A program made the position numbers and the translations under genes. Source: Beroe ovata (taxonomy: Eukaryota; Ctenophora; Nuda; Beroida; Beroidae). From it: DNA of 28,733 bases. The notes under the pieces are model-generated. The model was given only the letters and a program-made list of their open reading frames with translations. It was not told the DNA's origin and did no database searches. The stretch is taken from the NCBI GenBank assembly GCA_946803715.1, contig CAMPET010000114.1:44791-73523 (forward strand), read 5' to 3'. Shown here piece after piece: positions 1 to 10,966 of the stretch (its first letter is position 1; every line of letters begins with the position of its first letter).

Positions 1-30
<30 letters not shown>
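1..30. repeat. (CA)n microsatellite at window edge
   Basis: Fifteen CA units starting at base 1; probably continues outside the window. Confidence 0.95.
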
Positions 31-32
<2 letters not shown>

Positions 33-59
33 TAAGCCGCATGGTTTCTATGGTGCACG

Positions 60-81
60 ATGTACATTGTACAATGTACAT
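60..81. repeat. 22-bp perfect palindrome
   Basis: ATGTACATTGT followed by its exact reverse complement, no spacer. It is built from nested TGTACA words. Could form a cruciform or bind a dimeric factor; no function is assigned. Confidence 0.85.
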
Positions 82-296
82 TCGAAATACATTAGTGTAC
101 ACTTTACATATGAAGTGATGAAACCTCAAAATTAAAATCGGGTGGAACCAAAATTAAGTCAGAACAATTACAAAGGAGCGACTAGCTATGAACACTTCAC
201 GGACAGGATATCGAGTCAGTAGGACAGGTTGCTATCGGAAACCTATCAATTCCAGCAACCAACACCAGCATGACTGTGCCCGGCAATTAATAGCGG

Positions 297-372
297 TGGT
301 ACTGCACTACAGTGCTATTGCAGTACCAGTGCAAGCTCAGTACAGTGCCAGTGTAGTGCCATTACAGTACCA
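297..372. repeat. Hairpin-forming inverted repeats with two alternative pairings
   Basis: TGGTACTGCA (297-306) is the reverse complement of TGCAGTACCA (319-328), giving a 10-bp stem with a 12-nt loop. The same left arm can instead pair with CAGTACCA (365-372), extended by GCACTACA (304-311) with TGTAGTGC (352-359). The short open frame across this stretch (188-475) is low-complexity and I do not call it a gene. Confidence 0.6.
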
Positions 373-381
373 GGATATTAC

Positions 382-854
382 AAGAATGGCAATGACAAAT
401 AACGAACAAATTTCCAGAAACCAATACCAACACACTGCAGAAAACGATAGAAATCGTAAAATTGCGAATCGTTAGCTCTTGTTCTTCGCAATGTGCACGA
501 TTTTTGGATGCCGCGCCCATAATTTCACCATTTTCAGCGCTGTATAATGGACTTTTTGTGGACTAACGCAAAATACAGACTGCATCAAGGTGTCCCTAAG
601 ATAGGAGTGGGCGCTTTCTTAACTCGAAATGTGTGGCAGGTATTCTATTTCGAATCCAAGAGATCGAAAGATGCTTTCCTGATTGAATACAAGAAAGTTA
701 AGGCGCACACAAGCAGCAAGCAAAACTATCGGAGGGAGGAAAATACGGGGGTAAAAAGCAGGGAAGAGCAGGTGAAGTTCTAACAGCATCTGATAATTAT
801 TAACCACGTGTTAAAAAGTTCACATTTCCATGACAAGTGTCAACCAGGCACTAC
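382..854. other. Noncoding stretch, nothing recognised
   Basis: Contains only short open frames (for example 78 codons on the plus strand, 547-783) with no recognisable domain, plus one CACGTG site at 805-810. Confidence 0.5.
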
Positions 855-885
855 AACACACACACATACTACGTGTGTGTGTGTT
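855..885. repeat. CA/TG hairpin
   Basis: AACACACACACA (855-866) pairs perfectly with TGTGTGTGTGTT (874-885) across a 7-nt loop. A CA run meets its own inverse, unlike the simple one-strand microsatellites elsewhere. Confidence 0.85.
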
Positions 886-910
886 CGTCACGCGCGTAAA
901 ACCTGATAAG

Positions 911-1083
911 TCACGTGACGTCACAGCCTTGTGATTGGTTGGCGAGTACAAATGATGCTGCGCTGTGATTGGCTAGCAAAGTAGGAAGCTGCGCTGTGAT
1001 TGATTGAGAGTGCCAACGTAACGTGAGTTTAAAGTATAAGTATCCCGGATTCGTGACAGAACATTACGCCACTCCTATATAAA
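911..1083 (+). promoter_or_regulatory. Promoter-like cluster: E-box/CRE, inverted CCAAT boxes, TATA
   Basis: TCACGTGACGTCA (911-923) fuses a CACGTG E-box to a TGACGTCA CRE. GATTGG (inverted CCAAT) follows at 933-938 and 967-972, with a diverged GATTGA at 998. The 15-mer GCTGCGCTGTGATTG is exactly repeated at 957-971 and 988-1002. TATATAAA lies at 1076-1083. The order and spacing suit a plus-strand core promoter with a start near 1105-1115. No convincing coding exon follows, so any product could be noncoding or begin with a noncoding exon. Confidence 0.4.
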
Positions 1084-1428
1084 TGCGTGTTTGTGTGCAG
1101 TTACTACTTAGTGACATACACAAGCTCTGACATATCCCGATTTGGACACGATACAATACAACAGTGACACCTCATATACGCACCTAAACATGAGGTGCTA
1201 TACCTATCACTAGAATACAGTAGGTCAGTAGAACAGCTTTCAACTTGTCAACGAGTTAACAATTCTGTTTCCGAAAAACGATGAGAGAAAAAATAATATT
1301 TTTCGGACCTAGCCGATATACTAAATAAACACTCAACACCACGGACACACCTCCTTAATAAGCCATCTGTAAACGCACACAAAAGCTGACACATAGCTGA
1401 CACACAGGTATAAGCATCGATCACACTG

Positions 1429-1477
1429 ACACAATATGATCACACCATATTATCACACAATATGATCACACCATATT
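1429..1477. repeat. Two-copy 26-bp tandem repeat
   Basis: Identical 23-nt units at 1429-1451 and 1455-1477 (ACACAATATGATCACACC plus ATATT). Confidence 0.9.
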
Positions 1478-1629
1478 TTCAACTTCAATAGAGAAGCTCA
1501 CCTTCGAGACTATCGTTACTACAGCATTTGTTGAGACTGAATATCCACTTATCTCTTGCTTCCCTCGTGTGAGTGGCGAACATCATCCGCTCATCCTGAG
1601 TATTGTGTGGCGGTGAAATTACATGTTTA

Positions 1630-1812
1630 GGGGGGCAGGGGTTTGAGTTGGGGTTCAAATGGGGTTNAGAGAGGGCGTCATCCTGTACGGTGAGTACTGT
1701 ATAAGGGGGCTCTAATAAGTGAACACACTTCAGTTGTGTGGGGCTTGGGGAGTTAAATAGTGGGTGGGGGGGGGGTACAAATTGAAGTGTAGTTTAGTGG
1801 GGGGTTTTGGGG
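1630..1812 (+). repeat. G-rich block with G-quadruplex potential
   Basis: Four G-runs of at least 4 lie at 1630-1635, 1638-1641, 1650-1653 and 1661-1664, with loops of 2, 8 and 7 nt. More runs follow at 1740-1743, 1747-1750, 1762-1764, 1766-1775 (ten Gs), 1799-1804 and 1809-1812. The G-richness is on the plus strand only. Confidence 0.6.
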
Positions 1813-1819
1813 TCCAAAT

Positions 1820-2943
1820 ACCGTTCAGGGTGTATTTGGGGCTTGATAATGGTAAGACTAAACTGTGAAAGTATCAGAGCCAAGCATAAGACAAGCGGAT
1901 GCGATATGCACAATGTGACAATTATTTCTGCTTGACGCAGTTTCAATGAGATCACACAACTAGATTTTTCCGACCTAGATCAATCCAGGCTATTATCCCA
2001 TCTTAGATAACTCAATCATAAAACAACAGTCAACCTAGGTTGTCCAATGTAAACTATCGTTGAAAAGCATCTTATCGGATCTCGGTATACGACCAAAATG
2101 GTGTCGGAAAGTCTTATCCTAGAAAAAAAAAGCTCCGAATAAATTAGGGACACATCATGGCATTCATGGGGGTAGGGAGCAATCCTACAAGAAAACTATG
2201 AGACCAGGAGACCTATCAGAAAATCTGAGAGCCCGATGAAGAGAAAACGAGAGTCTAACTCTCCGGTTTAGGGGAAACATGTCACACGGTACACGATGAT
2301 GTCATAATGTGACAACTTTCCCACGGTTCATGACACTACGCATGGCTATGCTCCAGCTATGTTCTGTCACGTCTATTGGGGGAAACCCGAAACCTAACAT
2401 GTCTCTTCATCATGATATTCTCAGATCTATCTGCATCACGTGATAGTTCTCAACGTGTTGTCATGGTGATGTCACGTGCCGCGTGATTTGCACGCGGGCG
2501 CGGCGTATCTGTATCACCGATATCCAGAATGACCAAATGTCGGTAGTTTAACGATCGTTAGTGAGAGGGGTTATCAAGAACCACTTTGGTTAATGTGATA
2601 GAATTAGAGCTATGGAGAAAAGGTACTAAGCAATGTTTATTTTTGTCAAACTTACTCCTTCCTCGCAGAGACCATCCACTGACTAAAGAATGAATGGGTT
2701 ATGAAGGTAATGAAAAATCATAACTGGAACTGATGATAGCTGATTGTGTGTGTGTGTGCCGGAGATCAAAATCAAATGAGGTCCCTAGACTTATTGCAGG
2801 GAACGGGCGAATGACTTTCATATTTACTGCCAAGTTCAGCAAAATTTGTAGCATGATAATTGGTCCAATTTAAATGGTAATAGAATATGCACCATGTGAA
2901 ATAATTGGTAGGAGATGGATAAGACGGAAACGGATCTTGGTGT
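1820..2943. other. Noncoding stretch with scattered E-boxes
   Basis: No supported gene. It holds CACGTG at 2437-2442 and 2473-2478 and a short TG run near 2743-2758. Confidence 0.5.
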
Positions 2944-2957
2944 CCCGCGCGCGCGGG
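2944..2957. repeat. GC-alternating palindrome CCCGCGCGCGCGGG
   Basis: A 14-bp perfect palindrome of alternating CG in AT-rich surroundings; classic Z-DNA-prone sequence. Confidence 0.8.
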
Positions 2958-4485
2958 CATAATTAAACGCAAGAATTTAATGCAAAATGCTGAATAATTT
3001 GCATAATTCGATTCATAAGTAAATGCTCAGTAATCGACTCAGTATAGTAGCTACTTAATATTACGTGACTGAAAATTGAAAATGCAAATCGTATGTCACG
3101 AGAATTAGACGCTCGTTTGAACTCATTCGTCTGAGATGAGACAAGTGAGTATGCCTCTCACGAATTATGATCAGAATGGCAGGAATTTAGAATTTAGATC
3201 GCAGTTGAAACAATGACGATATTCTACTAGGAATGGGTAAACGCTGAATCATGCTGCCCATTAAACCATAAGTGTGTTAAGCCATAAGCCGATGATGAAC
3301 ACTTATGATAATAACGCTCACTGAAACTCAAAAGAACGTCCTCGATAGAAAAAGACACAAGTTTTGAACTCAAACCGTGTACCTTGACGCACAAAACTGC
3401 CAGAAATCAAAGGCTAAAATCCACTTTACATAGATACAGCTGCTTGACACACGTATATACACCCTGCAAGACAAAAGAGACAGTCATCTGTGTACGCATA
3501 GGGAAGAGCTGGATTAGTGGATTACCAGATTTTGAAGTTAGATATGTTTAATTGACTAGGCTAATTATTACATCACATGCACTCAACAACAACGTGTGCG
3601 GCGGGAACATATTATATGCAATAATTTCACATACATCCTAGGATATTGGTTTCAAGTTATTTTAGAAAGCACACCCAAGATGGGGAAAGCACAACCTTGA
3701 TATTGTCCAAGGTGTGACCAGAATGGAATATTGAGGGTGTGCTCCTGGGTAGAAGATGTGGTCTTAGATGAGACGAAATGTGAGTCACGTGGTCTAATTT
3801 GGAGTTTGATTGAGGCAAAAAATATCAGAGTATAGCGGCAGAGATTAATCATGAAGCAGAAACCATCGGAATCAACCTAACCAGTAAACACTGAACACTG
3901 TAAGACTATTTCTGTCGATAAAAGATATGTACACGAAACTATTTCTCACTTAATCAGGGAGAAAGCGCGTTAAGTCCACCAATTAAACCAAATAAGGGCA
4001 AGATTAATCAGCTATTAGTCAATTAATCATGTCCATATTCGGCAGTTTTATCTGAAATCGATAAGATTCGTGTCAAAGTATGTTATCATCGGGGTACGAT
4101 TGTACAAAGCATATTGCCTACTTCAGCAAAGAAGCCCGCAAATACTTATGTGACGCAGGCAGGCTTATACAGGATAGTTCAAGACATTCCAGTAACATTC
4201 CCCAGATACTACCTGCCTATCATTATTACCGATTGATGACCTCACAGCTTATAGCACAGGAATTATCAAACAGAGAGGCAGGTTTAGGTCACTAGTGGCA
4301 GATCGGCTAATGCAGCTACAGATCAGAGGTAGCATTCCATATTACCAGCGTTCAAAAAACAAGCATCACGACATATAAAAGTAATAGGTATCGGAAAGAG
4401 GGGAGTAATAAGTGGGTAAGTGGGGAGGGGTGCCAGTATACTGTGCTATTAGGTAGTTTAGTGAAACTTGGGACTGGTACAGCTC
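2958..4485. other. Noncoding stretch, nothing recognised
   Basis: AT-rich sequence with only short open frames lacking recognisable domains. One CACGTG at 3786-3791. Confidence 0.5.
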
Positions 4486-4576
4486 TGTGTGTGTGAGTGT
4501 GTGTGTGTGTGTGTGTATGAGTGTNGTGTGTGTGTGTGTGTGTGTGTGTTTGTGTGAGTGTGTGTGTGTGTGTGTG
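4486..4576. repeat. Interrupted (TG)n microsatellite
   Basis: About 90 bp of TG units interrupted by TGAG, TATG and TTTG and by an N at 4525. Open frames here encode only Thr-His or Cys-Val repeats. Confidence 0.95.
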
Positions 4577-6973
4577 GCGAGCGATATCAGATACATAATG
4601 TGGTTGTGTAATGTACGGCACAACTTCTCAGGGACTTTCTGGGTAAATGATGGCACAAGGAGGGTGAACCAATAATCGTGGAATCGAGAATGATGAATTT
4701 TGGTGCATCTTGCAGTCAGCCTACGTCATACAAATTCAGAAGTGATCCACTTATGCATTTGCCATAAACATATAGATGTTCAATGATAAGAAAGAAACAG
4801 AAAACATGTTTTAGTGAGAGTACTAAAACTAAATTTAGGGTATTTTTGTGAAGCATTTTCGATGAAAAGGGAAAAGGAGGAAGCATGTGAAAAATAAAAT
4901 CACCGAATATTTAAACTCTCAACAAGTTATAATCTAAACGATGATGGATTAAACTCTAACAACTTTGAGAATTGCGACTCTTTCCTCCAGAGCTGAGCTC
5001 AAGTACATGGTGGTCTTACTGTACTCAAGTACTTAATAACTGGTCATGTGACACGGTAATTATCAGTCACGTGACCCGATCGTTGCACTAAGAGGAGGCA
5101 GTCAAGAAAAAAATCGAGGTGCAGACCGGAGTTAGAAGACTGAAATGTCATTCTCCAACTAAACTGACTTATCGAAAACCAGACTACGTCAAAGTAATAA
5201 AATGCGGTTCAAAACGTTCTCACTTTTTCGTATATTCAGAGTTTTGGGATAGGAGAGCTCCCCTTTTTAGAGGTCTGTACTCTACGAGACAGAGTACACA
5301 ATCATCAACCATGAAACAGTCCACTATAACGCATATGTACGAGCATAGAACAGACCATTACTCGCAATGACGTCATATGCAGTGAAGAGTAAGGACCATT
5401 CTAGTCTAAAGCTGTAGTTGAAGTTGATAGCCAGCTGTACTCGGGAGAAGCGATGCTTGGAAGTTGTTCAACGGCAGTTTGAAATCCGTCTGAAGAGAAT
5501 TGAGCTGAAGAAGGCTACTTCAGGAGGGAAATGATAGCAAAATGCGACCAAGTACTCGGGAGAAAATGTGACGATGGGAAATATTGAGATCCACGCTAGA
5601 TTACAACCAAATCTGATGAAAAATGCAAAGAGGTAGGTAAACTGTGAAAACGCAAACTTGATCGTGCTTGTTAAAATTGACGCTCAAAGTATATGTGACT
5701 GTGGAGGTAATTAGCGTGTAACCTCTTACAAATAACCTCAAATTTTCCAGTGAGCAGCTTCACCACGGACGTTGCATTGTTCAAGTACTTAATCTTGAGG
5801 AAATCATACATGATGGTTACCTAATTATTTCAAACTCCACAGAACAAAGAAAACCACACACATACACGAACTTCGAACAAAAGGAATAAATGCAAGGACC
5901 AGTATAACCGAATGCTCGCTGGCATTCTTTCATTGTACGAAGTGTGAAGGTTTAACTCCAAATCCGATGACAATACGAAGTTTACACTGTACATAGCTTT
6001 GTATTCTGGGATATTAGCATGAGTTTGTACTCCATGAGATCGCGTGATGAAGAACCATCTGTCACTTACGTGTATGACGTCATACGAACCGTTCTGTTGG
6101 GAGAAGAAACATGCGAAAAAAGAGAAATGTCTCGAAACCAGGAGAGGGTAGCCACTGGTCTTGCGAATTTCGACCATGTGTGAAAATTGAGGGATTCGTT
6201 ATCGCTCGAAGGTGTGAACTGTAGTCGATTGTAAGTTGGAACTGATATGTTCTGATTTGTGGTAATTGGTCAAAACCCCAGTCATGACATCATGCCCCGG
6301 TTCCCGGCTACAGATCTATCTATAATGTGTGAGTATTCCTGGCGGTTACTTCATGGTGTGTTTCCAACTCGTATCAACTTACATCAGAGTATAAGTAGCA
6401 ACTGCTAAACCGAGTATAGCTGCACTGAATTGGCTGTGAAATGTAAGATGGACGAGCACTCAGTCAATCATTATTCTGACCAAACTTCCGTGACTGAATC
6501 AAGGGATAAACGCATGAATTTACTTGACAGCTGCGAACGGCCGGTTCACGGCGCCACGCTGCCAAAAAAACTTCCGTCAAAGACCGCACGAGGTTCAGTG
6601 TAAACCACTGCTGCAAGATTAATATCTATTTTCAGAAAAACTATCGTTTGTTCAGGTGAATTTTCATATTGGTGCCAAGGTGTGTGCTGAAGTTTACCTG
6701 AAATAGAACAACTTGGCCGCGATCGTTCTACTATTTCGCTGGGAATGTTTGACACAACAAACAGGCACGATCAGAAGCAATCGGCATTTTTCCCCGAAAC
6801 CGGTCCAGATAGTGCAGCTTAACCTCATTCAAAGAATTACTCAATATTTGCATATATACTTTTGGTATAATGTCTACAATTACATGTCACAAGACCAGGG
6901 TAAGTGGCGACACTGGTCTCCAAATTATCTCAACCAAAGTAACACTTTCACCCAACCACCATACCTAAGTCGA
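4577..6973. other. Noncoding stretch with isolated CRE/E-box palindromes
   Basis: No supported gene; the longest open frame (minus strand, 5830-6177, 115 codons) shows no domain. Visible sites are CACGTG at 5068-5073, a hairpin TGTACTCT/AGAGTACA (5276-5298), and ATGACGTCAT CREs near 5366-5376 and 6074-6083. The second CRE is within the 14-bp palindrome GTATGACGTCATAC (6072-6085). Confidence 0.5.
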
Positions 6974-6993
6974 GTTGTTTCCATGGAAACAAC
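6974..6993. promoter_or_regulatory. 20-bp perfect palindrome containing an RFX X-box
   Basis: GTTGTTTCCATGGAAACAAC is its own reverse complement. The inner GTTTCCATGGAAAC matches the RFX X-box pattern GTNNCCATGGNAAC. A half-site GTCATGGAAAC follows near 7011-7021. Confidence 0.55.
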
Positions 6994-7725
6994 AGTGAAG
7001 TGACGATGTCGTCATGGAAACCGGCGTGATATTCACGGTGTTGTCACCCAGTAACGAGACTTGGTGGCGCCACGGACGAGTCTAGATTTAGTGGTTTCAG
7101 AGTAAATTAATGGCACGAAATAATGTTACAAAGTAATAAAAGGTTTGGTAAATATAAGCTAGTTGTCAGCTCTTATACTTATCATTATCAAACTGTCTGC
7201 GTCTTGTGAAAAATACAGAACCTAGCTGCTCCTCATAACAACAAAGCCCTATGAGAACAGCCGAGAAGTTTAACACGCCAGTGAAATATTCCCCTCAGTC
7301 AGAAACAATGCCAGTCACGTGTTCAACTTGTCGAAATTTGTGCAGCGCCTCACAATAGAACAGCCGCAATAACAAAGGAGAGAACACCCAAACACACTAC
7401 ACAAACAAACGACCGAACACACAAACAAACAAATAGAAAAAGAGTGAGTGTGAGGGTAAATTTGGACGAAAACTGAGAGATAGCCACTAGCTGCTGCTAC
7501 ACCACAACCATATATTACGCCATCAATTCTACTCTCAAACAAGATTCTTAGGGCAGAATGAAATGAGTATTGAGTACATGGCTAGACAGGTGAAAAGGGT
7601 TGGAGAGTTACCAACTTCCAGTATATTCGGTTTGGTAGGCAACCGTCTCTTAACAGTAGTTGTAACAGATGTTACCCCCTTTTGTACAGCAGTGCTAATT
7701 ACTCACATACTGGCATAATGCCACC
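6994..7725. other. Noncoding stretch, nothing recognised
   Basis: No supported gene. CACGTG at 7316-7321; CAAACAAA-type low complexity near 7390-7440. Confidence 0.5.
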
Positions 7726-7916
7726 ATGATTATGTGGATATCATGTAAAATGGTGTCTTTGACACCAGCAGGTGTCAGGGATTGTTGACACCACTGTTGT
7801 GTGATTATACCAAGTCAATTGCACGGAGGTGGAACACGCAATCTTAAGATATATTCGCATAGGTGGTTGTTACTAAGTATGACTCAGATGAAATGGTGTC
7901 AATATAACAGGAAATT
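7726..7916. repeat. Repeat unit A, copy 1
   Basis: About 190 bp that is closely matched by 7982-8175. It begins ATGATTATGTGGATATCATG and ends near a TGGTGTCAATATAAC word. It carries two nested inverted pairs: TGGTGTC (7751-7757) with GACACCA (7761-7767), and GGTGTCA (7771-7777) with TGACACC (7786-7792). No coding capacity; probably a short nonautonomous mobile element or a local duplication. Confidence 0.8.
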
Positions 7917-7981
7917 TTTCCCAAAACCAAATGAGATTTGGTTGCTGTAGTCCGCAGCATCTGTGCGTTCTTTATCCCAAN

Positions 7982-8175
7982 ATGATTATGTGGATATCAT
8001 GTAAAATGGTGTCTCTGACACCAGCTGGTGTCAGAGATTGTTGACACCACTATTGTGTAATTACTAATTAGAGTCAAATGCACGGCGGCGGAACACGCAG
8101 TCTTAAGATATATTCACATATGTGATTGGTACTAAGTATGACTCAGATGATATGGTGTCAATATAACCGGGAAAT
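7982..8175. repeat. Repeat unit A, copy 2
   Basis: Second copy of the 7726-7916 unit in the same orientation, with scattered substitutions and small indels. Its 3' end meets unit B at 8174 with no spacer. It contains the 26-bp palindrome described separately. Confidence 0.8.
8012..8037. repeat. 26-bp perfect palindrome with GGTGTCA arms
   Basis: TCTCTGACACCAG (8012-8024) is followed directly by its reverse complement (8025-8037). The matching stretch in unit A copy 1 is imperfect. A TGACACC at 8045-8051 adds a third arm. Confidence 0.85.
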
Positions 8176-8281
8176 TGCCTCAACATCATATCGAGTATGA
8201 CAGAGAACGTGTGAGGTGCTACGTCACTGACTCATTATCAGGTCCCGCACAGCGATATACTCAGAAATAGGTTATGAGATT
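8174..8281. repeat. Repeat unit B, copy 1
   Basis: Matches 8352-8454 in the same orientation. Both begin ATTGCCTCAACATC and share GTGAGGTGCTACGTCACTGA and a long identical 3' part around CCCGCACAGCGATATACTCA. Copy 1 has a small insertion after ACATC. Confidence 0.85.
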
Positions 8282-8331
8282 TTTATTTATGATAGTTTTA
8301 CTTCTATTCCAACAGCTGTANAGATGCCGCG

Positions 8332-8349
8332 GGGGGCTTGCCAGCCCCC
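8332..8349. repeat. GC-rich hairpin between the unit B copies
   Basis: GGGGGCT and AGCCCCC (7-bp stem) flank a TGCC loop. It sits in the 70-bp spacer, just before copy 2 starts, and there is an N at 8321. No U-tract follows, so it is not called a terminator. Confidence 0.6.
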
Positions 8350-8351
8350 TG

Positions 8352-8454
8352 ATTGCCTCAACATCGAGTATTACAGAGATTGTGTGAGGTGCTACGTCAC
8401 TGATTTGTTATCAGGTCCCGCACAGCGATATACTCAGAAATAGGTTATGAGATT
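8352..8454. repeat. Repeat unit B, copy 2
   Basis: Same-strand copy of 8174-8281; the last 50 or so bases are essentially identical between copies, suggesting recent duplication or conversion. Confidence 0.85.
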
Positions 8455-9293
8455 AATCATTGGAGGTGATAATGAATATGTGGAAACAATGACCATACAT
8501 GGGCAAAATTATGTCCATATTTAGTCAATAACCAAATATGGCATGATAACCAAGATGATTACAAACACGTCGACATGTTAATGCAATCTTCACTTGAACA
8601 GAAATCATGGACAAGCAAGAACCTAGGTTATAGGTACATTGAACAAGCTATGTAACCTAGGTTGGTAACCTGGGAGACCCCATAATTAGTGATTATAGTC
8701 CCCTCAATATAACATGTCCGGTCATTGTTACAAAGTGGAGTCTAACAATAGCCGGGGACCGTGCGCGCGCTGCTCTCCCCTAGTCACAACTCTACCCTCA
8801 GTCCCAGCTACACAAAGAGTACACAAGAGTGTGTGTGTACACATCTCATGTGATGAATATAGCTGGGGGCCCTCAGTCATTACGCAATTAGCGGTATATC
8901 ATAGCATTGTTGCTCCTCACGCCAACCCCCCTGAGGTATACAAACACAATATATAACAAGGGGTGAGAAGCAACCCAACAATTGGCAGCATTCTAGATGA
9001 AGAGAAAGTTGCCATTGGGTAAGTTATTTCCTATGCGACCGTTCTGAAGCGTGATATAGGAACTATCAACAGACAAGAAAGTAAGTGGAAAGATCGAGAA
9101 AACCAAGCTCATGCCTCAAACTCTCCTCTAGATCTCGAGATCACTAATCGTTGTGATTTCGAAAAAAGCGGTTCAAAGTAAGGCGTGTGCTCTTGTATAC
9201 ACGTATTGACTGTGCAGTATAATTGAATTACGATACTCATCAATGATCTTCATCCCCTCACCCTTACCATTGCAAGGGATATATCAATTTTCA
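8455..9293. other. Noncoding stretch with an ACCTAGGT inverted pair
   Basis: No supported gene. ACCTAGGTTA (8621-8630) and TAACCTAGGT (8653-8662) form a 10-bp inverted repeat. Confidence 0.5.
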
Positions 9294-9316
9294 GGGGTGG
9301 GGAGAAAGGGTGGGGG
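9294..9316 (+). repeat. Compact G-quadruplex motif
   Basis: G-runs at 9294-9297, 9299-9302, 9308-9310 and 9312-9316 have loops of 1, 5 and 1 nt, the best G4 candidate in the window. Confidence 0.65.
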
Positions 9317-9856
9317 CTGTGTAGTGAGCTAATGCAGCAGGGGATAATTGATTGCCACTCTAGGATTATATCAGGGCAGAGAGAAAGTATGATATCGCCA
9401 GACAGTTAGTTGTGTGTCTATGTGTGTGTGTTTCATGGGGTTTCAGAAAGAAAGGGAGTGTCACTTTGTGACTTGACAGGGATCTGTAGTACAGCGTGTA
9501 TTATGGGAGGTCATGGTATTTTTAGGAAGAGATAGGGGACAGTGTTCATTCAGCCAAATAGTGAAAATGTGTCCCATAACACATTCACTACTCCCACTTA
9601 ACCACTTTACTATCCCGACTCACGGAGTTAGGTCTAGTAACTACATCAATCGTAACACTACTCACAGAGTTAGGTTTAGTAAGCTCAATCGCCCACTTGT
9701 TATCCACATCTGAAGTCTGTAGATTCCACCCCGACACCTCAACGGAGAGGAGAGTCAACTTAGCCTCCTTTGTTTCTTTCACCCTCACAATATTCCCCTT
9801 CACGTACACCCACCGTACCACCCAGTGGTGCTTTTCTGGGGAAATAACAAGGTGTT

Positions 9857-9919
9857 TTTACCATGACAACAGAAGTATAGTTACCATGGTACCAGTGCAC
9901 CACCACGGTTACCATACTG
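9857..9919. promoter_or_regulatory. Cluster of RFX-like X-box variants
   Basis: TTTACCATGACAAC (9857-9870), GTTACCATGGTACC (9880-9893) and GGTTACCATACTG (from 9907) are near-matches to GTNNCCATGGNAAC at about 25-bp spacing. Confidence 0.35.
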
Positions 9920-10384
9920 AGCCAGGTATTCTCACCTCTCACTTCAAGGTGACCCTCAGTTGGTGAGTCGTCCGCTGAGCAATGTCTCGACCTGGCTGCC
10001 TGAAATAAACATAAGTTACAGGTGCATGCTTCTTAGGGAAGGGATATAATAGATGAACTGTGGTTGGATGGTTGCTGCAGATTGTTTAGGTGAAATTCAG
10101 TGATTGGTTGAAAGATGGCTATCCGTTGTTCAGATTGGTGTAGTTTAGACAATTTCTGCACGTGTCTGGATTTGCCACATGGCGTATATCCCTTAAAGCG
10201 TTGTGCTAAAAAACTTACATAAACCGTTGTGGTGGCCAAATTTGCCCGCACGACTTTCTCGGCGGCTCATAGGTTTTTGAATTGAAAGAACATATTGATT
10301 CAAACTGGACATGAAAATTTCATCTTTTGACGTCCGTTTCATCATGTTATCAGTGATGTTGGAGGACAAACAATATTTTTCCGA
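9920..10384. other. Noncoding stretch, nothing recognised
   Basis: Short overlapping minus-strand frames only, none with a recognisable domain. Confidence 0.5.
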
Positions 10385-10404
10385 AGGTGTCAAAGTTGAC
10401 ACCT
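10385..10404. repeat. GGTGTCA palindrome (20 bp)
   Basis: AGGTGTCAA and TTGACACCT are separated only by AG. It is the same GGTGTCA/TGACACC word as in repeat unit A. Confidence 0.8.
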
Positions 10405-10910
10405 AATTTTGGTTGAAAAATGACCTGATTTTAAAANGTGTCAGCGCGCCAATTCATGATATATGCACTCGCGGGTATATACGAATGTGTGATACACACC
10501 ACACGCCCATCTTTGACACAAGCACATATGTTACTCCAGAAACTGAGTGCTGTCAAATGTGCATGGCTGTGACAGTCGAAACCTTATCAAGCTGATAGAT
10601 CAAAAGTACACATATGAGTTATAGCATAATTGCTTAATGCATGACGTGAGTGTATGTTTTCGTCTGTTTGATCATGAAGTGTGATACCAAACTATGTTAG
10701 TGACGTCGTTGGCAGCCAAGCCTTTATGACAGAATCGTGACAGGCTGATTATAAATTTCACATCTGAAATCATCCTTCACACTTTGAAAGCTGGTGACAA
10801 CCTATTATCCAGTGATAAAAAGTATATCAAAAAAGCAAAGACTCCTTCCAATTATTTACCCCAGAGACTGAAATGATTTGAACGAATGGCATCAAATTGA
10901 GTTTCTTCAA

Positions 10911-10966
10911 TGGTGTCAAGATTGGCTGGTGTCAAGAGCAAGGTCCACTGGCTGCATTGGTGTCAA
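10911..10966 (+). repeat. Cluster of three TGGTGTCAA words
   Basis: Exact TGGTGTCAA at 10911-10919, 10927-10935 and 10958-10966, with a degenerate TGGCATCAA at 10886. All are on one strand. Confidence 0.7.

Noticed and set aside
4352-4656. Open frames encoding Thr-His or Cys-Val runs
   Set aside because: Translations of a (TG)n microsatellite.
5830-6177. 115-codon minus-strand open frame
   Set aside because: Phe/Cys/Ser-rich without domain or good splice context; length is within chance for this much AT-rich DNA.
8332-8349. Rho-independent-type terminator
   Set aside because: The hairpin has no T-tract after it and the DNA is eukaryotic.
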